From Ruegeria sp. Alg231-54 (GTDB taxonomy: Bacteria > Pseudomonadota > Alphaproteobacteria > Rhodobacterales > Rhodobacteraceae): DNA of 64,000 nucleotides. The stretch spans positions 62,001-126,000 of the forward strand of contig NZ_FREZ01000002.1 in the NCBI RefSeq assembly GCF_900143525.1, given 5' to 3'. Shown here piece by piece: positions 55,358 through 64,000 of this stretch (the first letter of the stretch is position 1; every line of letters begins with the position of its first letter). Below the pieces are notes generated by a model that was given only the letters and a program-made list of their open reading frames with translations, was not told the origin of the DNA and ran no database searches. Both the position numbers and the translations under genes were made by a program.

Positions 55358-55415
55358 ATCAGGGCAGGTAGCCTTTTTGTCGCTCAACCCTAGCAGGGTT
55401 CTAGAAAGGGCAGAG

Positions 55416-55886
55416 ATGCGTGTGGTGTCAGATGAGCGCGGAAACTCGTATGAAGTTGAGCGCGAAACAACGAAATCGCCGCTCACAGATCAGTTCCTGA
55501 AGCTCTGCGCTTTGATTGGTGTTGCACCACATGAAGTAATCACCGGTGTCGTCGCTCCGTTTCGGAGCGGCGCATGGGGTGATCTCAGCACCGGTCAGAA
55601 GCGACGTTCTCTGGATGCCGGGTTGGAATTTTGGCGAGAACCATTGGCCCGCAAAAAGGTGCACTTGGTGCTGACGTGTTCGACAGAAGCAACGAAGGTG
55701 GCCGCAGCTCTTTTAAAGGCTTCGCCGGATTGTGAAACGCTCGCAGGTTGGGGAAACATCAAACTTCGTCGGTTTCGGTCGCCGGATGGCTGGATTGTTG
55801 TCGGGCTCCCACATCTTTCACGATTTAGGCTAGTTGGAAGACCTGTGTCAGAGGCCGCGATTTTGCGGTTACTGGTCAACCTGTGA
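55416..55886 (+). CDS. Uracil-DNA-glycosylase-superfamily-like protein
   Basis: A 156-residue protein. VITGVVAPFRSGAWGDLS and VGLPHLSRFRL resemble the motif 1 and motif 2 strands of one branch of the UDG superfamily, with VHLVLTCSTEATKVA between. The ATG at 55416 has AAGGG six bases upstream. The usual catalytic Asp/Asn context is not obvious, so activity is uncertain. It lies in a zone of decayed mobile genes next to tRNA-Gln. Confidence 0.45.
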   Translation: MRVVSDERGNSYEVERETTKSPLTDQFLKLCALIGVAPHEVITGVVAPFRSGAWGDLSTGQKRRSLDAGLEFWREPLARKKVHLVLTCSTEATKVAAALLKASPDCETLAGWGNIKLRRFRSPDGWIVVGLPHLSRFRLVGRPVSEAAILRLLVNL

Positions 55887-55977
55887 TTTCTGATCCTTAA
55901 CGGACAGTTGAAAAGCTAAATTCTGTAAAGTGGCGTTTCAGTTAGCTGCTTTTTGATCGGGGTTGTAACGAAACTGT

Positions 55978-56334
55978 TTGACTTGCTTTCCGCAAGCCAT
56001 CTTCATACTTAAAAGCTCACTGGCCTTGGGTTCGTTGGGAAGCAGTACTAACAACGAACAAGAATCACCCGGCGTAGCCGGGCTCTACTCAGTACGAAGC
56101 ACGGGAAGGCCCTGTGTTCACAGAGTGGAGACCGCAATAGCAAATTCAGCCGATTCAGAATTCAAAAAATCACTCCTCAAACCAACCCGGAATAACCTGA
56201 CGCGTCAGCAACAGTTACAGAAACTGCTGTCCCGTAAGTCTGGTGCCACGATTGTGCAGATTCAGAATACCTTTGGCTGGATCTACAGACACTTCCAGAG
56301 CTACCAAACTCGTACCGTCGGAATCGCGAACTGA
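55978..56334 (+). pseudogene. DUF3489 remnant
   Basis: The segment LTRQQQLQKLLSRKSGATI continuing VQIQNTFGW matches the DUF3489 core (a wHTH often encoded with DUF2924 and a serine recombinase). After TFGW the expected QPHTVRG continuation is lost. The 5' part of the frame is not protein-like. It is read as a degraded copy left by a mobile module that used the tRNA-Gln neighbourhood. The remaining bases 56335-56464 hold nothing else. Confidence 0.5.
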
Positions 56335-56464
56335 GACTGCGGCCGGAAATTGACCATTGTTGCGCTCACGTTCGGGTCTCAGCTCAAAGCGCCAAAATCC
56401 AAGCGGCTGAAAACACGCCACAAAATGCGGACAATTATTCAGCATATGATTTAAGGGAAAATCA

Positions 56465-56539
56465 TGGCTGGGGTGGTAGGATTCGAACCTACGGTACACT
56501 GTACCAAAAACAGTTGCCTTACCACTTGGCTACACCCCA
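56465..56539 (-). tRNA. tRNA-Gln (anticodon TTG)
   Basis: A minus-strand cloverleaf. The acceptor TGGGGTG pairs with CACCCCA, the anticodon loop TTTTGGT gives UUG, the T-arm is GTAGGTTCGAATCCTAC, the discriminator is G, and CCA is encoded. The 305-bp gap from 56540 to 56843 to its right contains no supported gene. Confidence 0.95.
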
Positions 56540-56843
56540 ACGATGAGGCGCTGTCTACGATTGTTGATCGGTGGGTTCAAGACCTTTCAGGCAAAAAAAT
56601 GAGTGCGGATTGAAAAAAATCTGAAGGCGCTAATCGAAGATCTGAGGGTGGCTTGTTTTCTTGGGAAAGGTGTTCAATCCTGCTGTATCTGGTCGTTTGC
56701 CAGGGCTGCTGAGTGTACGCGGAATGGGTCGCCCATAGAGCCTGAACTTGCGGTGCGGTTTTTGAAATCTAATGTTTCGCGATGGGCTGGATGCGCGCAT
56801 TGGTGGCAGGGCGTTCGGGTTGGAAACTCTGAAAGGGAAGAGA

Positions 56844-57761
56844 ATGAAGTTTCTACGTACGCCAGGTACCCGGTTTGACGGGCTCTCAGATTATCCGTTT
56901 GCACCGAATTACGCGCAGGTGGATGACACCGAAGGCGGCCAGTTGCGGATGCATTATGTGGATGAAGGGCCAGCCGTGACCGATCCGGTACTGATGATGC
57001 ATGGCGAGCCAAGCTGGTCCTACCTTTACCGTCATATGATTGTGGGATTCGTCGCGCAGGGACATCGCGCGGTTGCACCAGACCTGATTGGGTTCGGGCG
57101 ATCCGACAAGCCAACCGAACGAAGCGACTACACTTATGAGCGGCACGTGGCTTGGATGGGTGAGTGGCTGCGCAAGGTAAACCTGCGCAACATCACTCTG
57201 GTTTGCCAGGACTGGGGCGGGCTGATCGGGCTGCGGTTATGGGCAGAGATGCCCGACAGGTTCGCGCGTATCGTCATTGCCAATACAGCACTGCCGACCG
57301 GCGATCAGCCAATGGGCGCTGCGTTTGAGAACTGGCGCAGGTTCAGCCAGGAGGTCCCGGTTTTTCCGGCTGGGGGAATCCTGAAAGGCGGAACTGTATC
57401 GCCCCTGTCCGAAGACGTTATCGCGGCCTATGATGCGCCTTTTCCAGATGAAAGTTACAAGGCCGGGGCGCGGCAGTTTCCCATGCTAGTGCCAGCGACG
57501 CCTGATGATCCGTCCTCGGGTCCGAACCGGCAGGCTTGGGAGGTGATCCGAGGGCTTCAGACACCTGTCCTCACTGCTTTCGGGGCCGATGATCTGGTCA
57601 TGGCGGGGATTGATGTGGTGTTCCAGAAACTGTGCCCGGGGGCCGCAGGGCAGCCTCATGTTATCTTGCCGAATGCGGGGCATTTCTTGCAAGAAGACGT
57701 TGGTCCGGAACTGGTCAAGCTGACCTGCGATTTCATCGCGCGCACACCCCGATCCGACTAG
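56844..57761 (+). CDS. Haloalkane dehalogenase (DhlA-like, HLD-I)
   Basis: A 305-residue alpha/beta hydrolase. The oxyanion segment is HGEPSW (53-58). The nucleophile is D123 in CQDWGG with halide-binding W124. A second halide tryptophan is likely W164 (FENW), the acid D250 (FGADD) and the base H280 (NAGH). This pattern equals DhlA (Asp-Trp, Trp, Asp, His). It hydrolyses haloalkanes to alcohol plus halide. The ATG at 56844 has AAAGGGAAGAG upstream. It is monocistronic. Together with the reductive dehalogenase this gives the window two unrelated dehalogenation enzymes. Confidence 0.88.
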   Translation: MKFLRTPGTRFDGLSDYPFAPNYAQVDDTEGGQLRMHYVDEGPAVTDPVLMMHGEPSWSYLYRHMIVGFVAQGHRAVAPDLIGFGRSDKPTERSDYTYERHVAWMGEWLRKVNLRNITLVCQDWGGLIGLRLWAEMPDRFARIVIANTALPTGDQPMGAAFENWRRFSQEVPVFPAGGILKGGTVSPLSEDVIAAYDAPFPDESYKAGARQFPMLVPATPDDPSSGPNRQAWEVIRGLQTPVLTAFGADDLVMAGIDVVFQKLCPGAAGQPHVILPNAGHFLQEDVGPELVKLTCDFIARTPRSD

Positions 57762-57762
57762 G

Positions 57763-58284
57763 TTATTCTCGGATTTCGGCTGGGTCGACGCCCCAAAGGT
57801 TCGTTTTCTGTGCCCAGCCGCGATACCCGCCCGCAGAAATCTGACACCAATCCAACGAACAGCTGCCAAGGCGCGCCACGACGCCGGTTTCAAATTGGGC
57901 GCTGACCGGGGCCTTTGGGTCCGGACTGGTGTACACGGGCAGTAGTTCGGCATCGACTAACACCGTTCGAACACCGGACAACAGAGCATAGTGCACCCAT
58001 CCCCCGGCGCCGTCGCGGTCCTGAACCCTGCGCCAGTTTCCGTATTCTGCCGTTATCTGCAGTGGCATGCCGCGCCGTTTGAAAACCCAATCGATTCGGT
58101 GAGTTAGTGATGGGCCTCGGCGCACATTGCCCTCGGCGGCTTTCATCGAGACAAACCGTGGAAGGGGCAGGTTGGTAACTTGGCCACGCTTGTCCTGCGC
58201 GCTGGCGGGCAGGGTGCCAAGCACGGTTAGGAAAACAGCGAATGCCGCCGAAACAAGGCGTTTTACGGGTAGAAAACCACTCAC
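57763..58284 (-). CDS. SH3-domain periplasmic protein
   Basis: A 173-residue protein with a signal peptide (VSAAFAVFLTVLGTLPASAQ) and two bacterial SH3-like repeats (MKAAEGNVRRGPSLTH, VYTSPDPKAPVSAQFETGVV). Such domains bind peptidoglycan. It converges with the dehalogenase gene, one base apart. Confidence 0.85.
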   Translation of the reverse strand: MSGFLPVKRLVSAAFAVFLTVLGTLPASAQDKRGQVTNLPLPRFVSMKAAEGNVRRGPSLTHRIDWVFKRRGMPLQITAEYGNWRRVQDRDGAGGWVHYALLSGVRTVLVDAELLPVYTSPDPKAPVSAQFETGVVARLGSCSLDWCQISAGGYRGWAQKTNLWGVDPAEIRE

Positions 58285-58422
58285 TTACTGTCTGCTCTTG
58301 TGCCTGTTGATCTTGCTTCGAAAAAAGGTCGACTCAATGCCTATGGGGTTCTTGTGCCCCGCCTTATCCTGCGCCACGATGACATGGCGCGCGAAGGTTT
58401 GCAAAGCAGTGGGAGTGCAGAG

Positions 58423-59409
58423 GTGTCAAGAGAACGTCTGAGTGTTGTCGTTACGCGACGGTTGCCCGAGGCGGTTGAAACCCGGTTAAGCGAATTGTTC
58501 GATGTGCAGTTGCGCGACGATGACAGCCCGATGACCCGCGAAGAGCTGGTGAAGGCCGTGAAAACCGCCGATGTTCTGGTGCCAACCGTGACCGATACGA
58601 TCGACGGTGGCCTTTTGGGGCAAGCGGGTGAAAACCTGCGCTTGATCGCGAATTACGGGGCAGGGGTCGACAATATCGATGTCTCGACCGCGCGTCAGAG
58701 GGGCATTCTGGTGTCGAACACCCCGGGGGTTCTGACCGACGATACCGCTGATATGACCATGGCGCTGATTCTCGCTGTGACCCGCCGAATTCCCGAGGGT
58801 CTGTCTGTTATGCAAAAGGGCGATTGGACCGGGTGGGCGCCAAATGCCTTGTTGGGCGGGCGTATCGGCGGGCGACGTTTGGGCATTTTGGGCATGGGAC
58901 GTATCGGCCAGGCCGTGGCGCGCCGTGCCAGCGCTTTTGGGATGCAGGTGCACTACCATAACCGCCGCAGACTTCGCCCCGAAACCGAGCAAGAGATGGA
59001 GGCGACCTATTGGGAAAGCCTCGATCAGATGGTGGCGCGAATGGATGTGATTTCGGTCCATTGCCCGTCGACACCGTCTACCTTCCATTTGATGAATGCA
59101 CGACGGCTGAAATTGATGAAGCCGACAGCCGTTATCGTGAATACCTCAAGGGGTGAGGTGATCGACGAAAACGCTCTGACACGCCGGATACGCTCAGGCG
59201 AAATCGCCGGCGCGGGCCTGGATGTCTATGAGCATGGGACGGATGTGAACCCAAGATTGCGACAGTTACCAAACGTTGTTCTGCTGCCCCACATGGGGTC
59301 GGCCACGTTAGAGGGCCGGATCGAAATGGGCGAGAAAGTTATTATAAATATCAAGACTTTCGAAGACGGTCACCGCCCGCCGGATCAGGTGGTCCCCGCA
59401 ATGCTTTGA
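58423..59409 (+). CDS. D-isomer-specific 2-hydroxyacid dehydrogenase (glyoxylate/hydroxypyruvate reductase-like)
   Basis: A 328-residue NAD(P)-dependent enzyme. The nucleotide motif is GILGMGRIGQAVA. Catalytic Arg, Glu and His lie in NTSRGEVID, AGAGLDVYEHG and LLPHMGSAT. The long frame back to 58300 is ignored: GTG at 58423 (SRERLSVVVTRRLPE) has GGAG seven bases upstream and matches relatives. It interconverts a 2-oxoacid and a D-2-hydroxyacid. Confidence 0.85.
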   Translation: MSRERLSVVVTRRLPEAVETRLSELFDVQLRDDDSPMTREELVKAVKTADVLVPTVTDTIDGGLLGQAGENLRLIANYGAGVDNIDVSTARQRGILVSNTPGVLTDDTADMTMALILAVTRRIPEGLSVMQKGDWTGWAPNALLGGRIGGRRLGILGMGRIGQAVARRASAFGMQVHYHNRRRLRPETEQEMEATYWESLDQMVARMDVISVHCPSTPSTFHLMNARRLKLMKPTAVIVNTSRGEVIDENALTRRIRSGEIAGAGLDVYEHGTDVNPRLRQLPNVVLLPHMGSATLEGRIEMGEKVIINIKTFEDGHRPPDQVVPAML

Positions 59410-59476
59410 TCAGGTGTTTCCCGCGTTTTGATGCGGGCGGTGCCAATTTACACACGCATATTTTCAGGAGGATACG

Positions 59477-61270
59477 ATGAAACGAAGTCTGATTTCGGGA
59501 GTGTTGCTGTCGGCGGTGGTGCTGGTAGGACCATTGACTGCTCAGGAGACGGCAGATGCCGTTGCGCCCGAAGGCGCGTCCGAGGGGCAGGTGCAAGGCC
59601 TGACCGAAGAGGTGATCGCTGCGCTTGAGGCCAAGATGGCAGGGCAGCCGGTCACATCTGAAAACTGGATGGTCACTGCTGCGAATCCATTGGCGGTTGA
59701 AGCAGGCGCAAAGGTTTTGCGCGCTGGCGGGTCGGCGGCTGATGCAATGGTCGCCGTTCAGGTTGTGCTGGGGCTGGTCGAACCGCAATCGTCGGGCCTT
59801 GGTGGCGGTGCATTTTTGGTTTGGTATGACGCTGCATCGGGCAAGCTGACCACACTGGACGGGCGTGAAACGGCCCCGCTTGAGGCGAACCACAGGCTGT
59901 TCCATGACGAAAACGGCGAACCGCTGAAGTTCTTTGATGCGGTTGTCGGCGGATTGTCGGTGGGCACACCCGGGACACCGGCCTTGCTGGAAGAGGCGCA
60001 CCGGCGCTGGGGCCGCAGTCCCTGGCCAAGCCTGTTTGCCGATGGCATCGCGTTGGCGAACGACGGCTTCCTGGTATCTCCGCGCCTTGCTGGCCTGGTC
60101 GAAAAGGATGCCGAACGCCTGTCGCGCTTTCCTGCAACCGCGGAATATTTCTTGCCCGACGGTAAGCCACTTGAGCAGGGGCAACGCTTGACCAACCCGG
60201 CCTATGCCGAAACTCTGCGTATTTTGGCCGACGAAGGCTCGGCTGGCTTTTATGGTGGTGAAGTTGCCGCTGGCATCGTCAGCACCGTACGCAACGCCGA
60301 AGGCAACCCGGGCGTTCTGTCGGGAATTGATCTGGCGCTGTATCAGGTGATCGAGCGTGAACCAGTGTGCGCAACCTATCGCGCCTATGAGGTCTGCGGC
60401 ATGGGCCCGCCATCGTCAGGCGCGCTGACCGTTGGTCAGATTCTGGGCATGCTGGACGGCTATGATCTGGCTGCAATGGGCCCCGAAGACACCAATGCAT
60501 GGCGCCTGATCGGTGATGCCTCTCGTCTGGCTTTCGCAGATCGCGGTCGCTATATGGCCGATCATGATTTTGTTCCCATGCCCACACAGGGCTTGGTTGA
60601 TCCATCTTATCTGTCCGACCGTGGCGCTCTGTTAGGCGGAGAAGCCGCCCTGACAGAGGTCGCACCGGGTAACCCCGAGTTTGATCATGCGTCGAATTGG
60701 GCCGACGATGTCTCGATCGAGTTACCCTCAACCTCGCATATCTCGATCGTTGATCAGTACGGAAACGTCCTGTCGATGACGACGACGATTGAGAACGGGT
60801 TCGGTTCACGACTGATGACAAACGGGTTTCTGCTAAACAACGAATTGACGGACTTCTCGTTTAAAACGCACAGTGACGGTGTTCCAATTGCCAACCGGTT
60901 GGAGCCTGGCAAACGCCCACGTTCGTCGATGAGCCCTACAATTGTGATGCAGGACGGCGCGCCTGTTCTGGCCATCGGATCGCCGGGCGGTAGCCGTATC
61001 ATCGGCTATGTTGCCAAGTCGATCATCGCCTGGGCGGATTGGGACATGGATGTGCAGCAAGCTCTTTCACTGCCGCATCTCGTCAATCGTTTTGGCACTT
61101 ATGACGTCGAAGTGGGAACCGCCGCCGAAGGGTTTTCGGATCCGCTGATCGAGCTGGGTTTTGAAGTGAACCCGCGCGACCTGACATCGGGCCTGCATGC
61201 GATTGAGATCGGGGATGTGCTGGTCGGCGGTGCCGACCCACGTCGTGAGGGAATTGCGCTGGGCGAATAG
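59477..61270 (+). CDS. ggt: Gamma-glutamyltransferase
   Basis: A 597-residue secreted Ntn-hydrolase with a signal peptide (SLISGVLLSAVVLVGPLTA). Autocleavage should occur before T419 in LPSTSHISIVD, separating large and small subunits. Other motifs: SSGLGGGAFLVW, MGPPSSGAL, RPRSSMSPTIV, GSPGGSRII. It degrades glutathione or transfers its gamma-glutamyl group in the periplasm. AGGAGG lies before the ATG. Confidence 0.92.
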   Translation: MKRSLISGVLLSAVVLVGPLTAQETADAVAPEGASEGQVQGLTEEVIAALEAKMAGQPVTSENWMVTAANPLAVEAGAKVLRAGGSAADAMVAVQVVLGLVEPQSSGLGGGAFLVWYDAASGKLTTLDGRETAPLEANHRLFHDENGEPLKFFDAVVGGLSVGTPGTPALLEEAHRRWGRSPWPSLFADGIALANDGFLVSPRLAGLVEKDAERLSRFPATAEYFLPDGKPLEQGQRLTNPAYAETLRILADEGSAGFYGGEVAAGIVSTVRNAEGNPGVLSGIDLALYQVIEREPVCATYRAYEVCGMGPPSSGALTVGQILGMLDGYDLAAMGPEDTNAWRLIGDASRLAFADRGRYMADHDFVPMPTQGLVDPSYLSDRGALLGGEAALTEVAPGNPEFDHASNWADDVSIELPSTSHISIVDQYGNVLSMTTTIENGFGSRLMTNGFLLNNELTDFSFKTHSDGVPIANRLEPGKRPRSSMSPTIVMQDGAPVLAIGSPGGSRIIGYVAKSIIAWADWDMDVQQALSLPHLVNRFGTYDVEVGTAAEGFSDPLIELGFEVNPRDLTSGLHAIEIGDVLVGGADPRREGIALGE

Positions 61271-61294
61271 CCCGGCGTTTCAAAGGGGAAGACC

Positions 61295-62701
61295 ATGGTG
61301 CAGGCAGTTGCTTTGCCGCGAAATGAAGTGGGGATCGAGGCAGCTGTCGGCATCCTGAAACAAAAGTTTGGTGACCGGTTGCAAACCGGTCAGGCAATCC
61401 GCGAAAAACATGGTCACACGACCACCTGGATCGAAAACCAATCCCCGGATGCTGTGGTTTTTCCGCATTCCACGGAAGAGGTCTCCGAGATCGTCAAAAC
61501 CTGCGCCACGCACAAGGTACCGGTGATTGCATTTGGTACGGGTACATCGTTGGAGGGTCACGTGAACGCCCCTGCTGGTGGTATCTCGGTTGACCTGACC
61601 CAGATGAATAAGGTGCTGGCTGTGAACCCGGGTGATCTGGATTGCGTCGTACAGCCGGGTGTGACGCGCGAAGACCTGAATACCCATTTGCGGGATCAGG
61701 GCCTGTTCTTTCCGATCGACCCCGGCGCGAATGCCTCGTTGGGTGGAATGGCGGCGACGCGGGCGTCCGGGACCAACGCGGTTCGCTATGGCACGATGAA
61801 GGACAATGTCCTTAGTCTTGAGGTGGTCATGCCGGATGGGCAGATCATCCGAACCGGGCACCGGGCCAAGAAATCCTCGGCGGGTTACGACCTGACCCGA
61901 CTGCTGATCGGGGCCGAAGGGACGCTGGGAATCATCACCGAACTTACCCTGCGCCTGCAGGGCATCCCCGAGGCGATCACCTCGGCCCGTTGTTCATTTC
62001 CGTCTGTGGATGCGGCCTGTCAGGCTGTCATGATGACGATCCAATATGGTGTTCCGGTGGCGCGGATTGAGCTGCTGGATGAAATGTCGGTCCAGGCCGC
62101 TAATGCCTATTCCGGGCTGAGCCTGCCGGAAACGCCATTGCTCTTGCTCGAGTTCCACGGATCGGAAAACGGTGCGGTCGAACAGTCCGAAACCTTCAAC
62201 CAGATCGCGGAAGAGTTCGGTGGCACCGATTTTGCGGCGACCTCAACGACTGAAGAACGCAATAAACTCTGGCAAGCCCGGCATGATATGTACTGGGCTT
62301 CCTTGCAACTGCGTCCGGGCGCGCGGGGAATTTCCACGGATGTCTGCGTCCCGATCTCGCGTTTGGCAGAGTGCGTCACAGCGACTCAGGACAAAGCGCG
62401 TGAGCTAGGACTTATGGCCCCCGTGGTTGGGCATGTCGGGGATGGCAACTTTCATTCCTTGCTGCTGATCGACATGGAAAACGCGGACGAAGTCAGCAAA
62501 GCTGACCAATTCGTCGGTTGGCTGAATGATCTGGCTATTTCGATGGAAGGCACGTGCACGGGCGAACATGGGATCGGACAGGGCAAACAGCCCTACCTGG
62601 TCAAAGAGCTTGGACCAGCGGTCACGTATATGACTGCCATCAAGAAGGCACTGGACCCCGATAACATCATGAACCCCGGAAAGATCCTGTCGAACACGTA
62701 G
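61295..62701 (+). CDS. FAD-binding D-lactate/D-2-hydroxyacid dehydrogenase (GlcD/Dld family)
   Basis: A 468-residue flavoprotein. FAD_binding_4 segments: FGTGTSLEGHVNA, VQPGVTREDLN, PGANASLGGMAATRASG, GAEGTLGIITELTL. The C-terminal cap ends with TCTGEHGIGQGKQPYL. It oxidises D-lactate or another D-2-hydroxyacid, passing electrons to cytochrome c or quinone. With the upstream D-hydroxyacid dehydrogenase it may form a small lactate/glycolate set. It lies 24 bp after ggt. Confidence 0.87.
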   Translation: MVQAVALPRNEVGIEAAVGILKQKFGDRLQTGQAIREKHGHTTTWIENQSPDAVVFPHSTEEVSEIVKTCATHKVPVIAFGTGTSLEGHVNAPAGGISVDLTQMNKVLAVNPGDLDCVVQPGVTREDLNTHLRDQGLFFPIDPGANASLGGMAATRASGTNAVRYGTMKDNVLSLEVVMPDGQIIRTGHRAKKSSAGYDLTRLLIGAEGTLGIITELTLRLQGIPEAITSARCSFPSVDAACQAVMMTIQYGVPVARIELLDEMSVQAANAYSGLSLPETPLLLLEFHGSENGAVEQSETFNQIAEEFGGTDFAATSTTEERNKLWQARHDMYWASLQLRPGARGISTDVCVPISRLAECVTATQDKARELGLMAPVVGHVGDGNFHSLLLIDMENADEVSKADQFVGWLNDLAISMEGTCTGEHGIGQGKQPYLVKELGPAVTYMTAIKKALDPDNIMNPGKILSNT

Positions 62702-62801
62702 AAACGGCGCATCCTTGGGAATTCCGCCTCAAAGCCACAAGGGTGCCCAATTCTGCGGCTATCAATTGCGAAAACAAGCAGTAATTGAATTTGAGGTCAT
62801 A

Positions 62802-64000
62802 ATGGGAGCATTGAGGTTTCTTGGCTTTGCACTGATCGTTGCAATCGTCATGGCCGGTCTTGATTATTATCAGCAAGATAAGAAGACCGAAGACAAATTG
62901 ACGGCCAGTGGATACGTAGAAGTGTTTAAACAGCGGTTCGCCAGATTTAGCGAACAAAAGAACGCACAAGAGTTAGAGCGCGAGCGACAGAAGCGTTGGC
63001 GCGCCGGCGGCAAATCTTATCTGCCTGAAACAAACAAAGAATGGGTGCGTCGGGCTATTGTCGATCGTGATTTCACACTAGATGCACGTGAAGGCGTGTT
63101 GCAGGACAATATCAGAGAAGCAGCTCGACCGTTGGCGAAAAAAGTGGCCGTACAAAAAACCGAGCAACTGGCATCCAAGATGGACCGCAGCAGTTGGGTC
63201 TATGAAAACGGTGAACATACGATCTGGGTGCAGATGCTGCTCAAGAAAGACGCCAAGTCCAACACGCTAGCAGGCAACATCGCCCAGTCCATTGACGCTA
63301 TAGACTTCGGCAGAAGCGACTATGTGCCGTTCGGAGTCATAGGGGGCGTCGCATACTTCCAGTTCGTGCAGAACGATTACAATGTCCCGACAGTAAGCGA
63401 TCGGGCGTTCTGGTCGATTATAACGGCCAGCAAAACAGATCTGAGAACACCGGCTAACTTTGAGATTTACAAGGCGACACTTGGTTTAGGTCAGGAAATT
63501 CAGCTGAAAGCTTATTCCGATGCACCACCTGAGAAAATCCATTCGTTCTTTAGCGATCTGGACTATGATCGCTTCAACGCTTTGCTGAGCAAGCCTGTGC
63601 CGGGGATTGGCAATGCCTCAAAAGTAAACCCCGAGACCGAAGTTGAGTTGGCTGTGAAAATGGCAGAGGTTCGGTCGGAATTCATGAAGCTTCGGGGCGA
63701 ATTGGCGCAACTGAGGCTCGAAAATGTCGACGGGATGGCTCTGATCGCAAACACCATGGCGGCACAGTATGGGCTGGCGGGGGACACGTTCGACCTGACA
63801 GCAAATAAGATCGAATCTGCGGATGATTTGGTTCAGGTCGCATATCGCAAGGGGCTTAGCGATCTGCTGGAGGGGCAAATTGAAGAAGCCAATCCGGGTG
63901 GCAACGTTTTCGGTCGGCTATTTGCGAATTTTCAAGGCGGCGAAGAAACTCCCAAATCAGAAGCCGCCAGCCCTGCTGGTTTTTGGGCGGGCCTGAGATC
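62802..64000 (+). CDS. Membrane-anchored protein of unknown function, runs off the window
   Basis: I translated this by hand; 399 codons are open to the window end. An N-terminal signal anchor (MGALRFLGFALIVAIVMAGL) is followed by a long charged, partly coiled-coil region (FARFSEQKNAQELERERQKR), a globular segment (DFGRSDYVPFGVIGGVAYF) and a helical segment (ELAVKMAEVRSEFMKL). GAGG lies six bases before the ATG. No family is recognised. Confidence 0.7.
   Translation, partial: MGALRFLGFALIVAIVMAGLDYYQQDKKTEDKLTASGYVEVFKQRFARFSEQKNAQELERERQKRWRAGGKSYLPETNKEWVRRAIVDRDFTLDAREGVLQDNIREAARPLAKKVAVQKTEQLASKMDRSSWVYENGEHTIWVQMLLKKDAKSNTLAGNIAQSIDAIDFGRSDYVPFGVIGGVAYFQFVQNDYNVPTVSDRAFWSIITASKTDLRTPANFEIYKATLGLGQEIQLKAYSDAPPEKIHSFFSDLDYDRFNALLSKPVPGIGNASKVNPETEVELAVKMAEVRSEFMKLRGELAQLRLENVDGMALIANTMAAQYGLAGDTFDLTANKIESADDLVQVAYRKGLSDLLEGQIEEANPGGNVFGRLFANFQGGEETPKSEAASPAGFWAGLR

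Noticed and set aside
56844..57761. Epoxide hydrolase
   Set aside because: The nucleophile is followed by Trp (QDWGG) with a second halide-binding Trp, and the tyrosine pair of epoxide hydrolases is not evident; haloalkane dehalogenase fits better.

Overview
The window looks like a chromosome segment of a marine alphaproteobacterium of the Roseobacter group (Rhodobacteraceae). This is inferred from gene content and style: LptF, the carboxynorspermidine route to spermidine, many LysR regulators next to small catabolic operons, a self-sufficient reductive dehalogenase, and GC-rich hairpins typical of the group. No rRNA and no CRISPR array were seen. Two tRNA genes are present: tRNA-Trp(CCA) at 17014-17089 and tRNA-Gln(TTG) at 56465-56539 on the minus strand.

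Left flank, 1-17013. A truncated LysR gene diverges from a four-gene operon: class I aminotransferase, fused alpha/beta 2-oxoacid dehydrogenase E1, stand-alone FabD-like acyltransferase and FAD amine oxidase. An SDR with atypical active-site residues and two more LysR genes follow. Next comes a 1070-residue reductive dehalogenase fused to its own FMN/NAD(P)H/[2Fe-2S] reductase. A molybdenum hydroxylase (M-S-L order) with a private MoaD-like protein lies downstream, and a DUF374 acyltransferase closes the block.

Island, 17042-39347. A 48-bp exact direct repeat (the 3' part of tRNA-Trp including CCA) bounds about 22 kb. A 14-bp repeat lies just inside each end, as expected of integrase arm sites. 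The left third has the gene order of a phage satellite (PICI-like): integrase, zinc-ribbon protein, excisionase-like HTH protein, small genes, primase/ATPase, iteron-like repeats, then a P27-like terminase small subunit, with no large terminase or virion genes. Cargo follows. It consists of a 1749-residue exonuclease-RecQ-UvrD fusion; a LysR-controlled catabolic operon (GcvT-type demethylase, acyl-CoA ligase, aldehyde dehydrogenase, crotonase); two adjacent GIY-YIG proteins; a YbjQ-like protein; and a small gene that appears to lack a normal start codon. A satellite-like element carrying both putative anti-phage enzymes and a catabolic operon is the most interesting object in the window.

Right flank, 39348-64000. 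Here are a lone lptF; a LysR gene divergent from an HD-domain (possible diiron oxygenase) gene; and a complete polyamine cluster (speA, carboxynorspermidine dehydrogenase, nspC, speB). An iron cluster (imelysin, bfd, bfr, diheme DUF1111 protein, second imelysin-like protein, DUF1513) shares a 12-bp upstream motif at two promoters. An orphan DUF2796 protein and a decayed zone beside tRNA-Gln come next. The window ends with a haloalkane dehalogenase, an SH3 protein, a 2-hydroxyacid dehydrogenase, gamma-glutamyltransferase, a D-lactate dehydrogenase-like flavoprotein and a membrane-anchored unknown that runs off the end.
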